The translations under genes were made by a program, and so were the position numbers. Below are positions 27,353 to 35,185 of a stretch of DNA of 64,000 bases, piece after piece. Origin of the DNA: Bradyrhizobium archetypum. Its GTDB lineage: Bacteria > Pseudomonadota > Alphaproteobacteria > Rhizobiales > Xanthobacteraceae. How positions within the stretch are numbered: the stretch's first letter is position 1; each line of letters begins with the position of its first letter. The notes under the pieces were generated by a model that was given only the letters and a program-made list of their open reading frames with translations, did no database searches and was not told the DNA's origin. The stretch lies in the NCBI RefSeq assembly GCF_013114835.1, contig NZ_JAAVLW010000008.1, positions 186,001 to 250,000 of the forward strand, in the 5' to 3' direction.

Positions 27353-27667
27353 GGGCTTCCTGATTCGAATTCAGGCGCCAATATAGAGGGGGATGAGGGA
27401 GAGGTCATGCGGGTGAGGGCGGCGTCCCCGCTACTCACGGCCAAAGCAGTCCGGCCCATTTTACTTTGCATGGGGTTGTTTTCGAGATTTTTGTCTGAGC
27501 GCTGCGAAGCTGTCATCACCCGCGAAGGCGAGGGCCGGTGATCCAGTATCCCGGAGACATTCGTGATCGAATTGAGAGGCCGCAGCGTATTGGATGCCCC
27601 GCCGGAGCCTGTCATCGGGCGGCCGTTCGGCCGACCCGGTGGCGGGGCATGACAGCCGTGGGCGGGC
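27353..27667. repeat. Intergenic gap between murU and addB carrying a palindromic repeat (27511-27655)
   Basis: No gene is supported in this gap. It holds a repeat whose outer arms are TGTCATCACCCGCGAAGGCG (27511-27530), then GGCCGGTGATCCAGTAT, and GTATTGGATGCCCCGCC, then GGCGGGGCATGACAG (ending 27655). A small internal hairpin, CGGGCGGCCGTTCGGCCGAC, is also present. Such elements are common in Bradyrhizobium. The addB promoter or continued readthrough from murU would lie here. Confidence 0.6.
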
Positions 27668-28390
27668 CTACGCCACGCTTTCCAGAAACGCCTCTTCCGC
27701 CGCCTGCACCGCGTCGGGGGTTCCAACGTGCATCCAGACGCCGTCGAGCCTGAGGCCGAACAATCGCTCCTGATCGTTGGCGCGGTCGAACATCTTGGTC
27801 AGCGAGAAATCGCCGGTCGGTGCGTCGGCAAACAGCGCTGGCGACATGATCGCGGCACCCGCATAGACGAACGGCACCACCTGATGCTCTCGCCGCTTGC
27901 GCAATGCGCCGTCGGGCAGCATGGCGTAGTCGCCGCGACCGGCATAGCCGATGCTGCTGGTGGTCGGCGCCATCAGGAGCAGGATGTCCATTCGCGCGGG
28001 ATCGAAGGTTTCGGCGAGCCGCATCAAGTTAGATCGCACGCCGTCGATCCACATCGTGTCGGCGTTGACGTGAAAGAACGGCTCCTTGCCGAGCAGAGGC
28101 AGCGCCTTCACCACCGCGCCGCCGGTGCCGAGCACCACGTCGCGTTCGTCGGAAATGATGACGCGGGGCCGGCTGCGGCTCGCGGTATGCTGGATGATCT
28201 GGTCGGGCAGGTAATGCACGTTCACCACAGCCTCGCTGACGCCGGCGCCGGCGAGCTTGTCCAGCACGTGATCGAGCAATGGCTGGCCCGCGACGCGCAC
28301 CAATGGCTTCGGCATGTGGTCGGTCAACGGGCGCATGCGCAAGCCGAGACCGGCGGCAAGGACCATGGCTTTGGTGGGCGTAACGGACAT
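27668..28390 (-). CDS. murU: N-acetylmuramate-1-phosphate uridylyltransferase (MurU-like nucleotidyltransferase)
   Basis: Sugar nucleotidyltransferase of 240 residues. KAMVLAAGLGLRMRPLTDHM is the nucleotide-binding signature, KPLVRVAGQPLLDHVLDKL holds the catalytic Lys, and FFHVNADTMWIDG carries the metal Asp. By sequence alone it could be called mannose-1-phosphate guanylyltransferase, but the AmgK-like kinase domain encoded upstream makes MurU more likely: AmgK and MurU convert MurNAc to UDP-MurNAc in the anabolic cell-wall recycling route that bypasses MurA and fosfomycin. The start at 28390 (MSVTPTKAMVL) is preferred; an ATG 7 codons earlier lacks a ribosome site. Confidence 0.82.
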   Translation of the reverse strand: MSVTPTKAMVLAAGLGLRMRPLTDHMPKPLVRVAGQPLLDHVLDKLAGAGVSEAVVNVHYLPDQIIQHTASRSRPRVIISDERDVVLGTGGAVVKALPLLGKEPFFHVNADTMWIDGVRSNLMRLAETFDPARMDILLLMAPTTSSIGYAGRGDYAMLPDGALRKRREHQVVPFVYAGAAIMSPALFADAPTGDFSLTKMFDRANDQERLFGLRLDGVWMHVGTPDAVQAAEEAFLESVA

Positions 28391-28518
28391 CTCTGGAATT
28401 TCTCGAACCATCCAAAATCGCGCCGCGGATCATACCACGGCGATTCGTCTATTGCAGTGACCGAGAGGCCATAGTTGGCGCATATGACGGCGGTACGACA
28501 GCCGTTGGCGCTCGAACA

Positions 28519-28839
28519 TCAGGCGTCGGCGTCCTCCCCGCGCTTGGCCGCCTTCTTCTTCTTGTCGCCCTGCTTCAGGAAGTTGACGCCGATCTGGTCG
28601 CCATTGACCCAGGCCAGCTCGCAGCGCCGATAGGCCAGCCCCGTGGACGACAGCAGCAGGAAGAATTCCTTCAGATGCAGGCCCTCGACCGAGCCTTCAA
28701 CCGTCAGTTTGGCGCCGGTTTCGGAGACGTCTTCCATCACGCAGTCACGCCGCCAGGTGCCATCGATCCCCATCATGTGCGCGGCAAAGCCGCGCTCGAA
28801 TACGACTCGATCTCCCCTGCGCCGTTCCGCGCCCGCCAT
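28519..28839 (-). CDS. PilZ domain protein, candidate c-di-GMP receptor
   Basis: Protein of 106 residues made of one PilZ domain and a lysine-rich tail (QGDKKKKAAKRGED). The c-di-GMP binding signature is complete: RRGDR near residue 7 supplies RxxxR, and EDVSETGAK near residue 36 supplies D-x-S-x-x-G. It therefore could bind c-di-GMP; no output domain is attached. It is inserted between the tsaE-amgK fusion and murU on the same strand, 90 bases after the first and 128 bases before the second, so it may be co-transcribed with cell-wall recycling and cell-cycle genes. Confidence 0.85.
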   Translation of the reverse strand: MAGAERRRGDRVVFERGFAAHMMGIDGTWRRDCVMEDVSETGAKLTVEGSVEGLHLKEFFLLLSSTGLAYRRCELAWVNGDQIGVNFLKQGDKKKKAAKRGEDADA

Positions 28840-28929
28840 GGCCGTCTTCCCAGTTCAAGTTGGCTGCGCCACGCCGGCACGGCATGGCCGGTTTCCAGAT
28901 TAGATGCGGGGTGGCTAACAGGAGGTAAA

Positions 28930-30450
28930 TCAGGCAATTGGCGGCGGCACGTTGGCGGCATACCATTCGCGAAACGCCGCCAGCGCCGGATGCGCCAGCG
29001 AGCGGTTCAGGTAGGTCCAGATCCGCGGCTGGTGGCGCAGATATTGCGGCTTGCCGTCGCGCCCGTTGAGCCGGGCGAAGGTGCCGAGCAGGCGCGTATT
29101 CCGCTGCGCCGACATGATGGCATAGAGCTCGGCAAAGCCGGCCGGATCGAACTCAGCATCCGTCGCACGGCGCGCCTTGATGTAGCGGGTCAATAGCGTC
29201 AACTCGAGCTGCTCGGGAACGTCGAGCCGCGCATCCTGCAAGAGCGACACCAGATCGTAGGCCGCAGGGCCGAGCACGGCATCCTGGAAGTCGATGATTC
29301 CGACGCGCAAGATCCCGGTGCGGTCGCCGAGCCAGATGATGTTGGGCGAATGAAAATCGCGCATCACCCAGGTTCGCGGCGCAGCCGCCGGCTTTTCCAG
29401 GAGCGTTCGCCACATCGCGACGAATTCGTCGCGCCGCGCCTGGCTGACTTCGGCGCCGCGGGCCGGCAGATACCATTCGAGCATCAGGCCGATCTCGACC
29501 AGCCATGCATCGATGTCGTAGACCGGAATTTGGTATGAGGCCTGCGGCGTGAGCGGCACGGTATCTGGCAGGAGTTTGCGATGCAGCTCCGCCAGCATGT
29601 CGGTCGCCGCCTCGTAGCGCTCGGCGATCGGCCGCGGCGGGTCGCCTTCGATGACGCCGGCGTTGCCGAAATCCTCGGTGATCAGGAAGCCGGAATCGAG
29701 ATCGGAATGACGGATGGCCGGCGCCGAGAAACCGTGCGCGCGCAGGCCGTTGTCGATGGCGACGAACGGTTTGACATCCTCGGCGAGATGAACGGCCGCG
29801 CTGTAGGATTTTCCGTGATAGATCGGTGGTCCATCCGGACGGCGCGGTGAATTCATCAGGATCGACGTGCCGTCCTCGCGGATCAGCCGTGCATAGGAGC
29901 GCGTCGAGGCGTCGCCGGGCATGCGCTCGCGCGCGGCGTCCAGAAAACCGGCGTCGGCGAGAAATTTGCGCAACGTTTCCAATCGCGTTACCTGCGCGGC
30001 CGCCGTGCCGTAGCCGGTGATTTCGGCAGCGCGCGCGGCGGAGCCAAGCGCGGGGCGATGGCTCAAGGCGATGTTGATGCGATCTTCGGGCAGCGCATCG
30101 GGTGCGCGCTCCGGCCATTCGATCAGCGCCAGCGTGCCGTCGGGCAACGGCGACAACCCGATCTCCTCGAGCTCGCTCGCATCATTGATGCGGTAGAGAT
30201 CGGCATGGAGAAGCGGAAACGGCAGCTCGTAGCTCTGCGCCAGCGTGAAGGTCGGGCTCGGCACTTCCAGCGCCGGATCGCCGGCGAGATAGCGGATCAT
30301 CGCGCGCGCCGCCGCGGTCTTGCCCGCGCCGAGATCGCCCGAGAGCGTGATCACGTCGCCTGGACTGATCAGAAGCGCGAGATCGGCCATCAGATGCGCG
30401 GTCGCCGTCTCGTTCGCCAGCGCCACCGTAAATGTCACAGGCGCGGTCAT
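28930..30450 (-). CDS. Fused TsaE (tRNA t6A ATPase) and AmgK-like sugar kinase
   Basis: Single frame of 506 residues. Residues 1-150 are TsaE, the ATPase of the TsaBCDE machinery for t6A modification of tRNA, with Walker A SGDLGAGKTAAARAMIRYLA (37-56), SPTFTLAQSY and LHADLYRI. From about 165 the sequence is an aminoglycoside-phosphotransferase-fold kinase: MPGDASTRSYARL, a catalytic loop WVMRDFHSPNIIW and the metal Asp in VGIIDFQDAVLGP. This matches AmgK, the anomeric kinase for MurNAc/GlcNAc, and murU lies downstream. The start at 30450 overlaps the divL stop by four bases (ATGA). No break or second start separates the domains. Confidence 0.9.
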   Translation of the reverse strand: MTAPVTFTVALANETATAHLMADLALLISPGDVITLSGDLGAGKTAAARAMIRYLAGDPALEVPSPTFTLAQSYELPFPLLHADLYRINDASELEEIGLSPLPDGTLALIEWPERAPDALPEDRINIALSHRPALGSAARAAEITGYGTAAAQVTRLETLRKFLADAGFLDAARERMPGDASTRSYARLIREDGTSILMNSPRRPDGPPIYHGKSYSAAVHLAEDVKPFVAIDNGLRAHGFSAPAIRHSDLDSGFLITEDFGNAGVIEGDPPRPIAERYEAATDMLAELHRKLLPDTVPLTPQASYQIPVYDIDAWLVEIGLMLEWYLPARGAEVSQARRDEFVAMWRTLLEKPAAAPRTWVMRDFHSPNIIWLGDRTGILRVGIIDFQDAVLGPAAYDLVSLLQDARLDVPEQLELTLLTRYIKARRATDAEFDPAGFAELYAIMSAQRNTRLLGTFARLNGRDGKPQYLRHQPRIWTYLNRSLAHPALAAFREWYAANVPPPIA

Positions 30451-32963
30451 TCGGCGGCGTTGCGATGCGCGTTCTGGTCGACGGGGAAGTCGCAGGTGAC
30501 CGTCGTGCCCTTGCCGACCACCGAATCGACGCGCACCTTGCCGCCATGCAGCTCGACGAAGGAGCGCACCAATGAGAGGCCGAGGCCGGCGCCGCGGTGC
30601 CGCGAGCCGTGGGAGTGGCTTTCGAACCAGTCGAACACCTTGTCTTTCACCTCGGCCGGAATGCCGGGGCCGCAATCGCTGACGGTGAAGATCACGCGAT
30701 GCTCGGTTCGCCGTGCGCTGATCGTGACCGCGGCATCGTGCGGCGAGAACCCGACGGCGTTGGCGAGCAGGTTATAGAGCACCTGCACTACCCGCCGCTC
30801 GTCGCCGGTGAAGTTGCCGATATTGGGATCGATGTCGATCTTGAGCTCGATGCGGTCTGTCGCCAGGCGGTCCTGAATGCCTTCGGCGGCGGCCTGGATG
30901 GCCTTTTCAATGTTGACCGGACCGAGTTCGAGCTTCATGGCGCCGGCATCGATGGTGGCGAGATCGAGGATGTTGTTGGTGAGCGCCAGCAGCGCGTTGG
31001 TCGACTTGGTGACGTAGTCGAGATACTCGGCCTGCTTCGGCGTCAGCGGGCCGGTCGAGGGATCGCTGAGGAAATGCGCAAAGCCGATGATGGTGGTGAG
31101 GGGAGCGCGCAATTCGTATGAGACGTGGTGGACGAAATCCACCTTCATCTGGTCGGCTGCCTCCAGCGCCTCGTTGCGCTCGCGCAGCGCGCGCTCGACA
31201 TTTTCGGTGTCGGTGATGTCCTGGAAGGTCAAGAGCGTCGCGCCGTCGGGCAACGGCATGGTCATGCAATCCAGCACGCTGCCGTCCTTGCGCTCGAGTT
31301 TGAGCGCGACCTGCGCCCGGTTCTCGATTCCCGTGATCGCCTCGCGCAGCGCCCGCCAGGTCAGCGCGTCGTCGAACAGCGGCTTGCACCACGCTTCCAC
31401 GGTCTCGATGTGCGGCTGCTCCTTCAGCGATTCGGCCGAAAGCTTCCACATTCTGGCGAAGGCGGGGTTGAACAATTCCACCCGTCCGTTGCTGCCGAAC
31501 ACCGCGACGGCTTCTGCGAGATTGTCGAGCGTTTCATGCTGGACCCGGGTCAGCCGGTCGTAGCGGCGTGCGAGATCGAGGCTCTCGGTGACATTGTCGA
31601 ACAGATAGGTGACGCCGCCTTCGAGGTTCGGCGTGGTGACGACGCTGACGGCGCGGCCGTCGGGCAGGAACCAGGTGTAGTTCTCCGGCTCGACGGCGCG
31701 ATAGGCTTCGTGCAGCTTGGCCTTCCAGGCCCGGAAGTCGGGCTGTTCGGGCAATTTGCGCGCCGCGCGCAGCCGGTCGAGCACGCTGGAATCGTCGGGA
31801 TTGGAATCGAGGAAGGCCTGATCGAGGCCCCATAGCCGCCGGTAGGACTCATTGTAGAAGGCGAGCCGCCGCTGGCCGTCGAATACTGCGACCCCCGAGG
31901 ACAACTGGTCGAGGGTGCGGCGATGGGCTTCCGCCATCCGCTCCATGGCGTCGCGCAACTGGGTCGCCTCGCCGGCGTCGATGGCGATGCCGGCGCTGCC
32001 GCCGCTGAGCCTGAGGGCCTGAACGTCATAGATGCGCCGCTCGCCACCGACCACGATCGGCAACCGCGCGCTAAAGGTGGAATTGTCGTTCAGCACCCGG
32101 GCCATCTCGCCGCGCTGGTCGTGCTCGAGGAGTTCGAGGTTGCGATGAATCGCATCCGCGATGCTCTTGCCTTCGGTGGCGCGCACATAGGCCGTATTTG
32201 CGTAACGCAGATTGCCCTCGACGCTCTTGGCCCAGATCGGCCACGGCGCCGCGGCGGCGAAGTCGCGCAACAGTTCGGTCTCCTCCAAAAGCGTCCGGTA
32301 ACGGAGATTGGACTCGGCGAGTTCACGGCGCAACCCGCCGAGTTCGCGAATCCGTACAATGGCTTGTCCTCCGATGGCGCGGCCCATCGCTTCGATGGCG
32401 CGGCCATTCGAGGTGGAGAGATTGAGCAGGAAGCCCTCGCCGGCCTCGCGCAGCGCGTCGACCGCATGGTCCATCTGCAGCGCCGGTTCCGGCGGCAGCC
32501 AGGTTCCAAAGGCGAGGATGCGTTGCGGTGAGCTCGACAATGCGTCCTGCGAGATCAATAGCGAGGTGTCGCCGCTGATCTGAGGCCGGTTATCGCCGGC
32601 GGCCCACGCGATCAGGATCTGGGGCTCGGCGAACAGCAGCGCACGCAGCCGGTCGGCCTGCACCTGCAGGTCGGCGATATCCGAGCGTAGGCTGAGTTCC
32701 GTCCGGGAGGCCCGAATACGGGTCCGCATCAGCAGGATCGCGGCCACGACGGTAAAGCCGAGCAGGGAAAGCGCCGTCATTAGCGCCGCGAATTCCTGCT
32801 GATTGAGGTCGAACAGGGTCGAAAGCGTCTGGGCGATGATCGAATCAGTGGCCAATGCGGGTTCCGGCCAAGCGGACAGGGTGGCGAGCGCGATCATGCC
32901 GTGGCGCGCCAGTGAGGTGCACGACAGCAGGGTTCGACGCATCGCAGCGACTACGCCCGACAT
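30447..32963 (-). CDS. divL: DivL-like PAS sensor kinase with tyrosine at the phosphoacceptor site
   Basis: Membrane histidine-kinase-like protein of about 838 residues. The N-terminus has a signal-like segment and a transmembrane helix (about 62-79, LMTALSLLGFTVVAAILL), then three PAS-like regions (about 230-325, 350-455, 475-585). The dimerisation box reads VDFVHHVSYELRAPLTTIIG: where a kinase has S-H-E-L-R, this has S-Y-E-L-R at Tyr616. Caulobacter DivL has the same change (Tyr550), at the same distance from its C-terminus. The ATPase domain keeps NLLANAVGFS, SDCGPGIP and GAGLGLSLV. DivL controls the CckA-CtrA cell-cycle relay through DivK. The start at 32963 is chosen for GGGGC about 7 bases upstream; 33008 is possible. 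Coupled to tsaE-amgK. Confidence 0.88.
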   Translation of the reverse strand: MSGVVAAMRRTLLSCTSLARHGMIALATLSAWPEPALATDSIIAQTLSTLFDLNQQEFAALMTALSLLGFTVVAAILLMRTRIRASRTELSLRSDIADLQVQADRLRALLFAEPQILIAWAAGDNRPQISGDTSLLISQDALSSSPQRILAFGTWLPPEPALQMDHAVDALREAGEGFLLNLSTSNGRAIEAMGRAIGGQAIVRIRELGGLRRELAESNLRYRTLLEETELLRDFAAAAPWPIWAKSVEGNLRYANTAYVRATEGKSIADAIHRNLELLEHDQRGEMARVLNDNSTFSARLPIVVGGERRIYDVQALRLSGGSAGIAIDAGEATQLRDAMERMAEAHRRTLDQLSSGVAVFDGQRRLAFYNESYRRLWGLDQAFLDSNPDDSSVLDRLRAARKLPEQPDFRAWKAKLHEAYRAVEPENYTWFLPDGRAVSVVTTPNLEGGVTYLFDNVTESLDLARRYDRLTRVQHETLDNLAEAVAVFGSNGRVELFNPAFARMWKLSAESLKEQPHIETVEAWCKPLFDDALTWRALREAITGIENRAQVALKLERKDGSVLDCMTMPLPDGATLLTFQDITDTENVERALRERNEALEAADQMKVDFVHHVSYELRAPLTTIIGFAHFLSDPSTGPLTPKQAEYLDYVTKSTNALLALTNNILDLATIDAGAMKLELGPVNIEKAIQAAAEGIQDRLATDRIELKIDIDPNIGNFTGDERRVVQVLYNLLANAVGFSPHDAAVTISARRTEHRVIFTVSDCGPGIPAEVKDKVFDWFESHSHGSRHRGAGLGLSLVRSFVELHGGKVRVDSVVGKGTTVTCDFPVDQNAHRNAAE

Positions 32964-33242
32964 TATTTGCCCCAAAACGCACGACTGCAGGCCCGGCACT
33001 ACCCCCATCGCATAATCCCGCCAAAATGTGAGCGGTTTGGCGTTGAGATTGTGCGCCGACTAATGGATTGAGCGCGCCCGGGCGCAAAATCGGACCCCAC
33101 TTTTGCTGGCCGCGCTCTACACGAATCGACCGAGAGTATCCCCAAAGGAGACTCAGGGGGTAAGAGTCCAGATCGTGAACGTGAATCGGGCTGTGAACAA
33201 AATCGGCCAATCACCGATCTCAGCGGCGCTGATCAGCATAAT

Positions 33243-33701
33243 TCAGCGTCCGGTCGAGCCGAAACCGCCGCTGCCGCGCTCGGTGGCAGACAGCACGGCG
33301 ACCGGAACCAGCTCCCCCTGCACGACGGGCGCGATCACCATCTGCGCGATGCGTTCGCCGCGCTTGATCGGAAACGGCGCATCGCCATGGTTGATCAGGA
33401 GCACGTTGATCTCGCCGCGATAATCCGCGTCCACCGTGCCCGGCGAATTCAACACGGTGACGCCGTGTTTGGCCGCAAGCCCGGAACGCGGCCGCACCTG
33501 TGCCTCATAGCCTGAAGGGAGCGCGATTGTGAGCCCGGTCGGCACCATCGCGAATTTTCCGGCCTGCAGCATCAGTGGCGTATCCGCCGGCACCGCCGCG
33601 AGCAGGTCGAGGCCGGCGGCGTCGGAGCTCTGATAGGCCGGTAGCTCCAAGCCTGCGCCATGCGGCAATTGGCAGACCTCCACCTTCACCCTCGTGCTCA
33701 C
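33243..33701 (-). CDS. dut: Deoxyuridine 5'-triphosphate nucleotidohydrolase (dUTPase)
   Basis: Trimeric enzyme of 152 residues that hydrolyses dUTP to dUMP and keeps uracil out of DNA. The five motifs are seen: SDAAGLDLLAAV (1), PRSGLAAKHG (3, phosphate-binding), NSPGTVDADYRGEI with the catalytic Asp (uracil pocket), GERIAQMVI (4) and ERGSGGFGSTGR (5). It starts with GTG at 33701, overlapping the coaBC stop in the pattern GTGA. The coaBC-dut pair is conserved across proteobacteria. Confidence 0.96.
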   Translation of the reverse strand: MSTRVKVEVCQLPHGAGLELPAYQSSDAAGLDLLAAVPADTPLMLQAGKFAMVPTGLTIALPSGYEAQVRPRSGLAAKHGVTVLNSPGTVDADYRGEINVLLINHGDAPFPIKRGERIAQMVIAPVVQGELVPVAVLSATERGSGGFGSTGR

Positions 33702-35128
33702 GAATCATTCTCCACGGCTTTGGCAATCTTCGCGACCAGTTCGGCTGCAACCTGTTCCTTGGTCATGACAGGCCAGGAATCAACCTCGATATCCGCACCA
33801 TTGCGCGTCAGCAGGTGGACGGTGTTGCGATCGCCACCCATCACGCCGGTCGAAGGCGAGACGTCGTTGGCGACGATCCAGTCGCAGCCCTTGCGCGCGA
33901 TCTTGGCCTTGGCGTTGTCGATCAGATGCTCGGTCTCGGCGGCAAAGCCGATTACCAGCGGCGGTCGCTTATCCTCCAGCTTCGAGATGGTTGCGAGAAT
34001 GTCGGGGTTTTCGACGAGTTGCAGTGGCGGCATGCCGGCCGGCGTCTTTTTCAGTTTCTGCTCGCCTTCGTTGGCCACTCGCCAATCGGCGACGGCGGCT
34101 GCGAAGATCGCAATATCGGCCGGCAAAGCGGCCTGCACCCGATGCAGCATATCGCGCGCCGATTCCACTCGGATCACCGTGACGCCCGGGGGATCGCGCA
34201 ATTCGACCGGGCCGGAGACCAGCGTGACGTCGGCGCCTGCGGCTTGCGCTGCGGCGGCGATGGCAAAACCCTGCTTGCCGGAAGAGCGGTTGGCGATATA
34301 GCGCACCGGATCGATCGCCTCATGTGTCGGGCCTGCCGTGATCAGCACGCGCTTGCCCGCGAGCGGACGCGGTCGCGGTGGGCGCAGGATATCGACGGCG
34401 GCGGCGGCGATTTCGGCCGCCTCCGACATCCGCCCGACGCCGGCCTCATTGGATTCAGCCATTTCGCCGGCGTTCGGGCCGATCATGTGGATGCCGTCGC
34501 GACGCAACTGCATCACGTTGCGGCGGGTGGCGGCATTGTTCCACATCAGCGGGTTCATCGCAGGCGCCAGCAGGATCGGCCGGTTGGCCGCAAGCAGGAT
34601 TGCGCTGGCGAGATCGTCGGCATGGCCGTGCGCCATCTTCGCCATCAGGTCGGCGGTTGCCGGCGCCACCACGATCAGATCGCATTCGCGCGCCAGCCGG
34701 ATATGGCCGGCATCGAATTCGCTGCCGGGGTCGAACAGGTCGGTATAGACGCGCTCATGCGACAGCGCGCTGGCGGAAAGCGGCGTGACGAATTGCTGCG
34801 CGGCCCTGGTCAGCACGCAGCGGACGTCGATGTGTCGCTCCTTCAGCCGCCGGATCAGTTCCAGCGCCTTGAAGGCGGCGATGCCGCCGCCGATGATCAG
34901 GGTGACGCTGGGCTGGCCAACGGAGGGACCGGTGCGTTCGACTGCCGGGCTCTCAGTCGGCGCGGGTGACGGAGGCGGCAGCGAAGAGGCCGGCGCCGGG
35001 CTGCCCTCGCAATATTCGCGCAGGATCACCCGGACTTCCTCCTCCACCGAGCGGCCGTTCTTCGCCGAGCGCAGTCGCAGGTAGGACTTGATGCCGTCGT
35101 CGAGCTTTCGGATGGTCAGGCTGGCCAT
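33698..35128 (-). CDS. coaBC: CoaBC (phosphopantothenoylcysteine synthetase/decarboxylase) with N-terminal ribbon-helix-helix domain
   Basis: Protein of 476 residues for two steps of coenzyme A synthesis. Residues about 74-245 are the FMN decarboxylase CoaC (TLIIGGGIAAFKALELIRRL, GHIRLAR with the catalytic His, PAMNPLMW); about 252-476 is the ligase CoaB (VLITAGPTHEAIDPVRYIAN, AAAVADWR, KLKK). Residues 1-42 are unexpected: MASLTIRKLDDGIKSYLRLR, then SAKNGRSVEEEVRVILREYC, which resembles the FitA/VapB antitoxin ribbon-helix-helix. A proline-rich linker (about 43-75) joins them. I see no usable start codon near the CoaC boundary, so the fusion must be translated whole. The usual A-C-G of the CoaC clamp reads A-E-S here. 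In operon with ubiE, ubiB and dut. Confidence 0.93.
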   Translation of the reverse strand: MASLTIRKLDDGIKSYLRLRSAKNGRSVEEEVRVILREYCEGSPAPASSLPPPSPAPTESPAVERTGPSVGQPSVTLIIGGGIAAFKALELIRRLKERHIDVRCVLTRAAQQFVTPLSASALSHERVYTDLFDPGSEFDAGHIRLARECDLIVVAPATADLMAKMAHGHADDLASAILLAANRPILLAPAMNPLMWNNAATRRNVMQLRRDGIHMIGPNAGEMAESNEAGVGRMSEAAEIAAAAVDILRPPRPRPLAGKRVLITAGPTHEAIDPVRYIANRSSGKQGFAIAAAAQAAGADVTLVSGPVELRDPPGVTVIRVESARDMLHRVQAALPADIAIFAAAVADWRVANEGEQKLKKTPAGMPPLQLVENPDILATISKLEDKRPPLVIGFAAETEHLIDNAKAKIARKGCDWIVANDVSPSTGVMGGDRNTVHLLTRNGADIEVDSWPVMTKEQVAAELVAKIAKAVENDS

Positions 35129-35146
35129 GGATCGCCTCCAGCATGG

Positions 35147-35164
35147 ATTGCTAGCATTGCTATC
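35147..35164 (-). promoter_or_regulatory. Tandem 9-bp repeat before coaBC, candidate operator
   Basis: On the plus strand the bases read ATTGCTAGC then ATTGCTATC, two adjacent 9-mers differing at one base, ending 19 bases before the coaBC start. The first copy contributes to the palindrome GCTAGC. TGCTATC matches 7 of 8 bases of the FitA half-site TGCTATCA as I recall it. Since the CoaBC N-terminus is FitA-like, self-regulation is conceivable. This is inference. Confidence 0.4.
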
Positions 35165-35185
35165 GGATTGATGCTGTCACTGCAA

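Noticed and set aside
26024..27541. Plus-strand frame of 505 residues over addB
   Set aside because: Antisense shadow; low-complexity Arg/His-rich translation.
33575..34969. Plus-strand frame of 464 residues over coaBC and dut
   Set aside because: Spans two real genes on the other strand; no ribosome site or domain.
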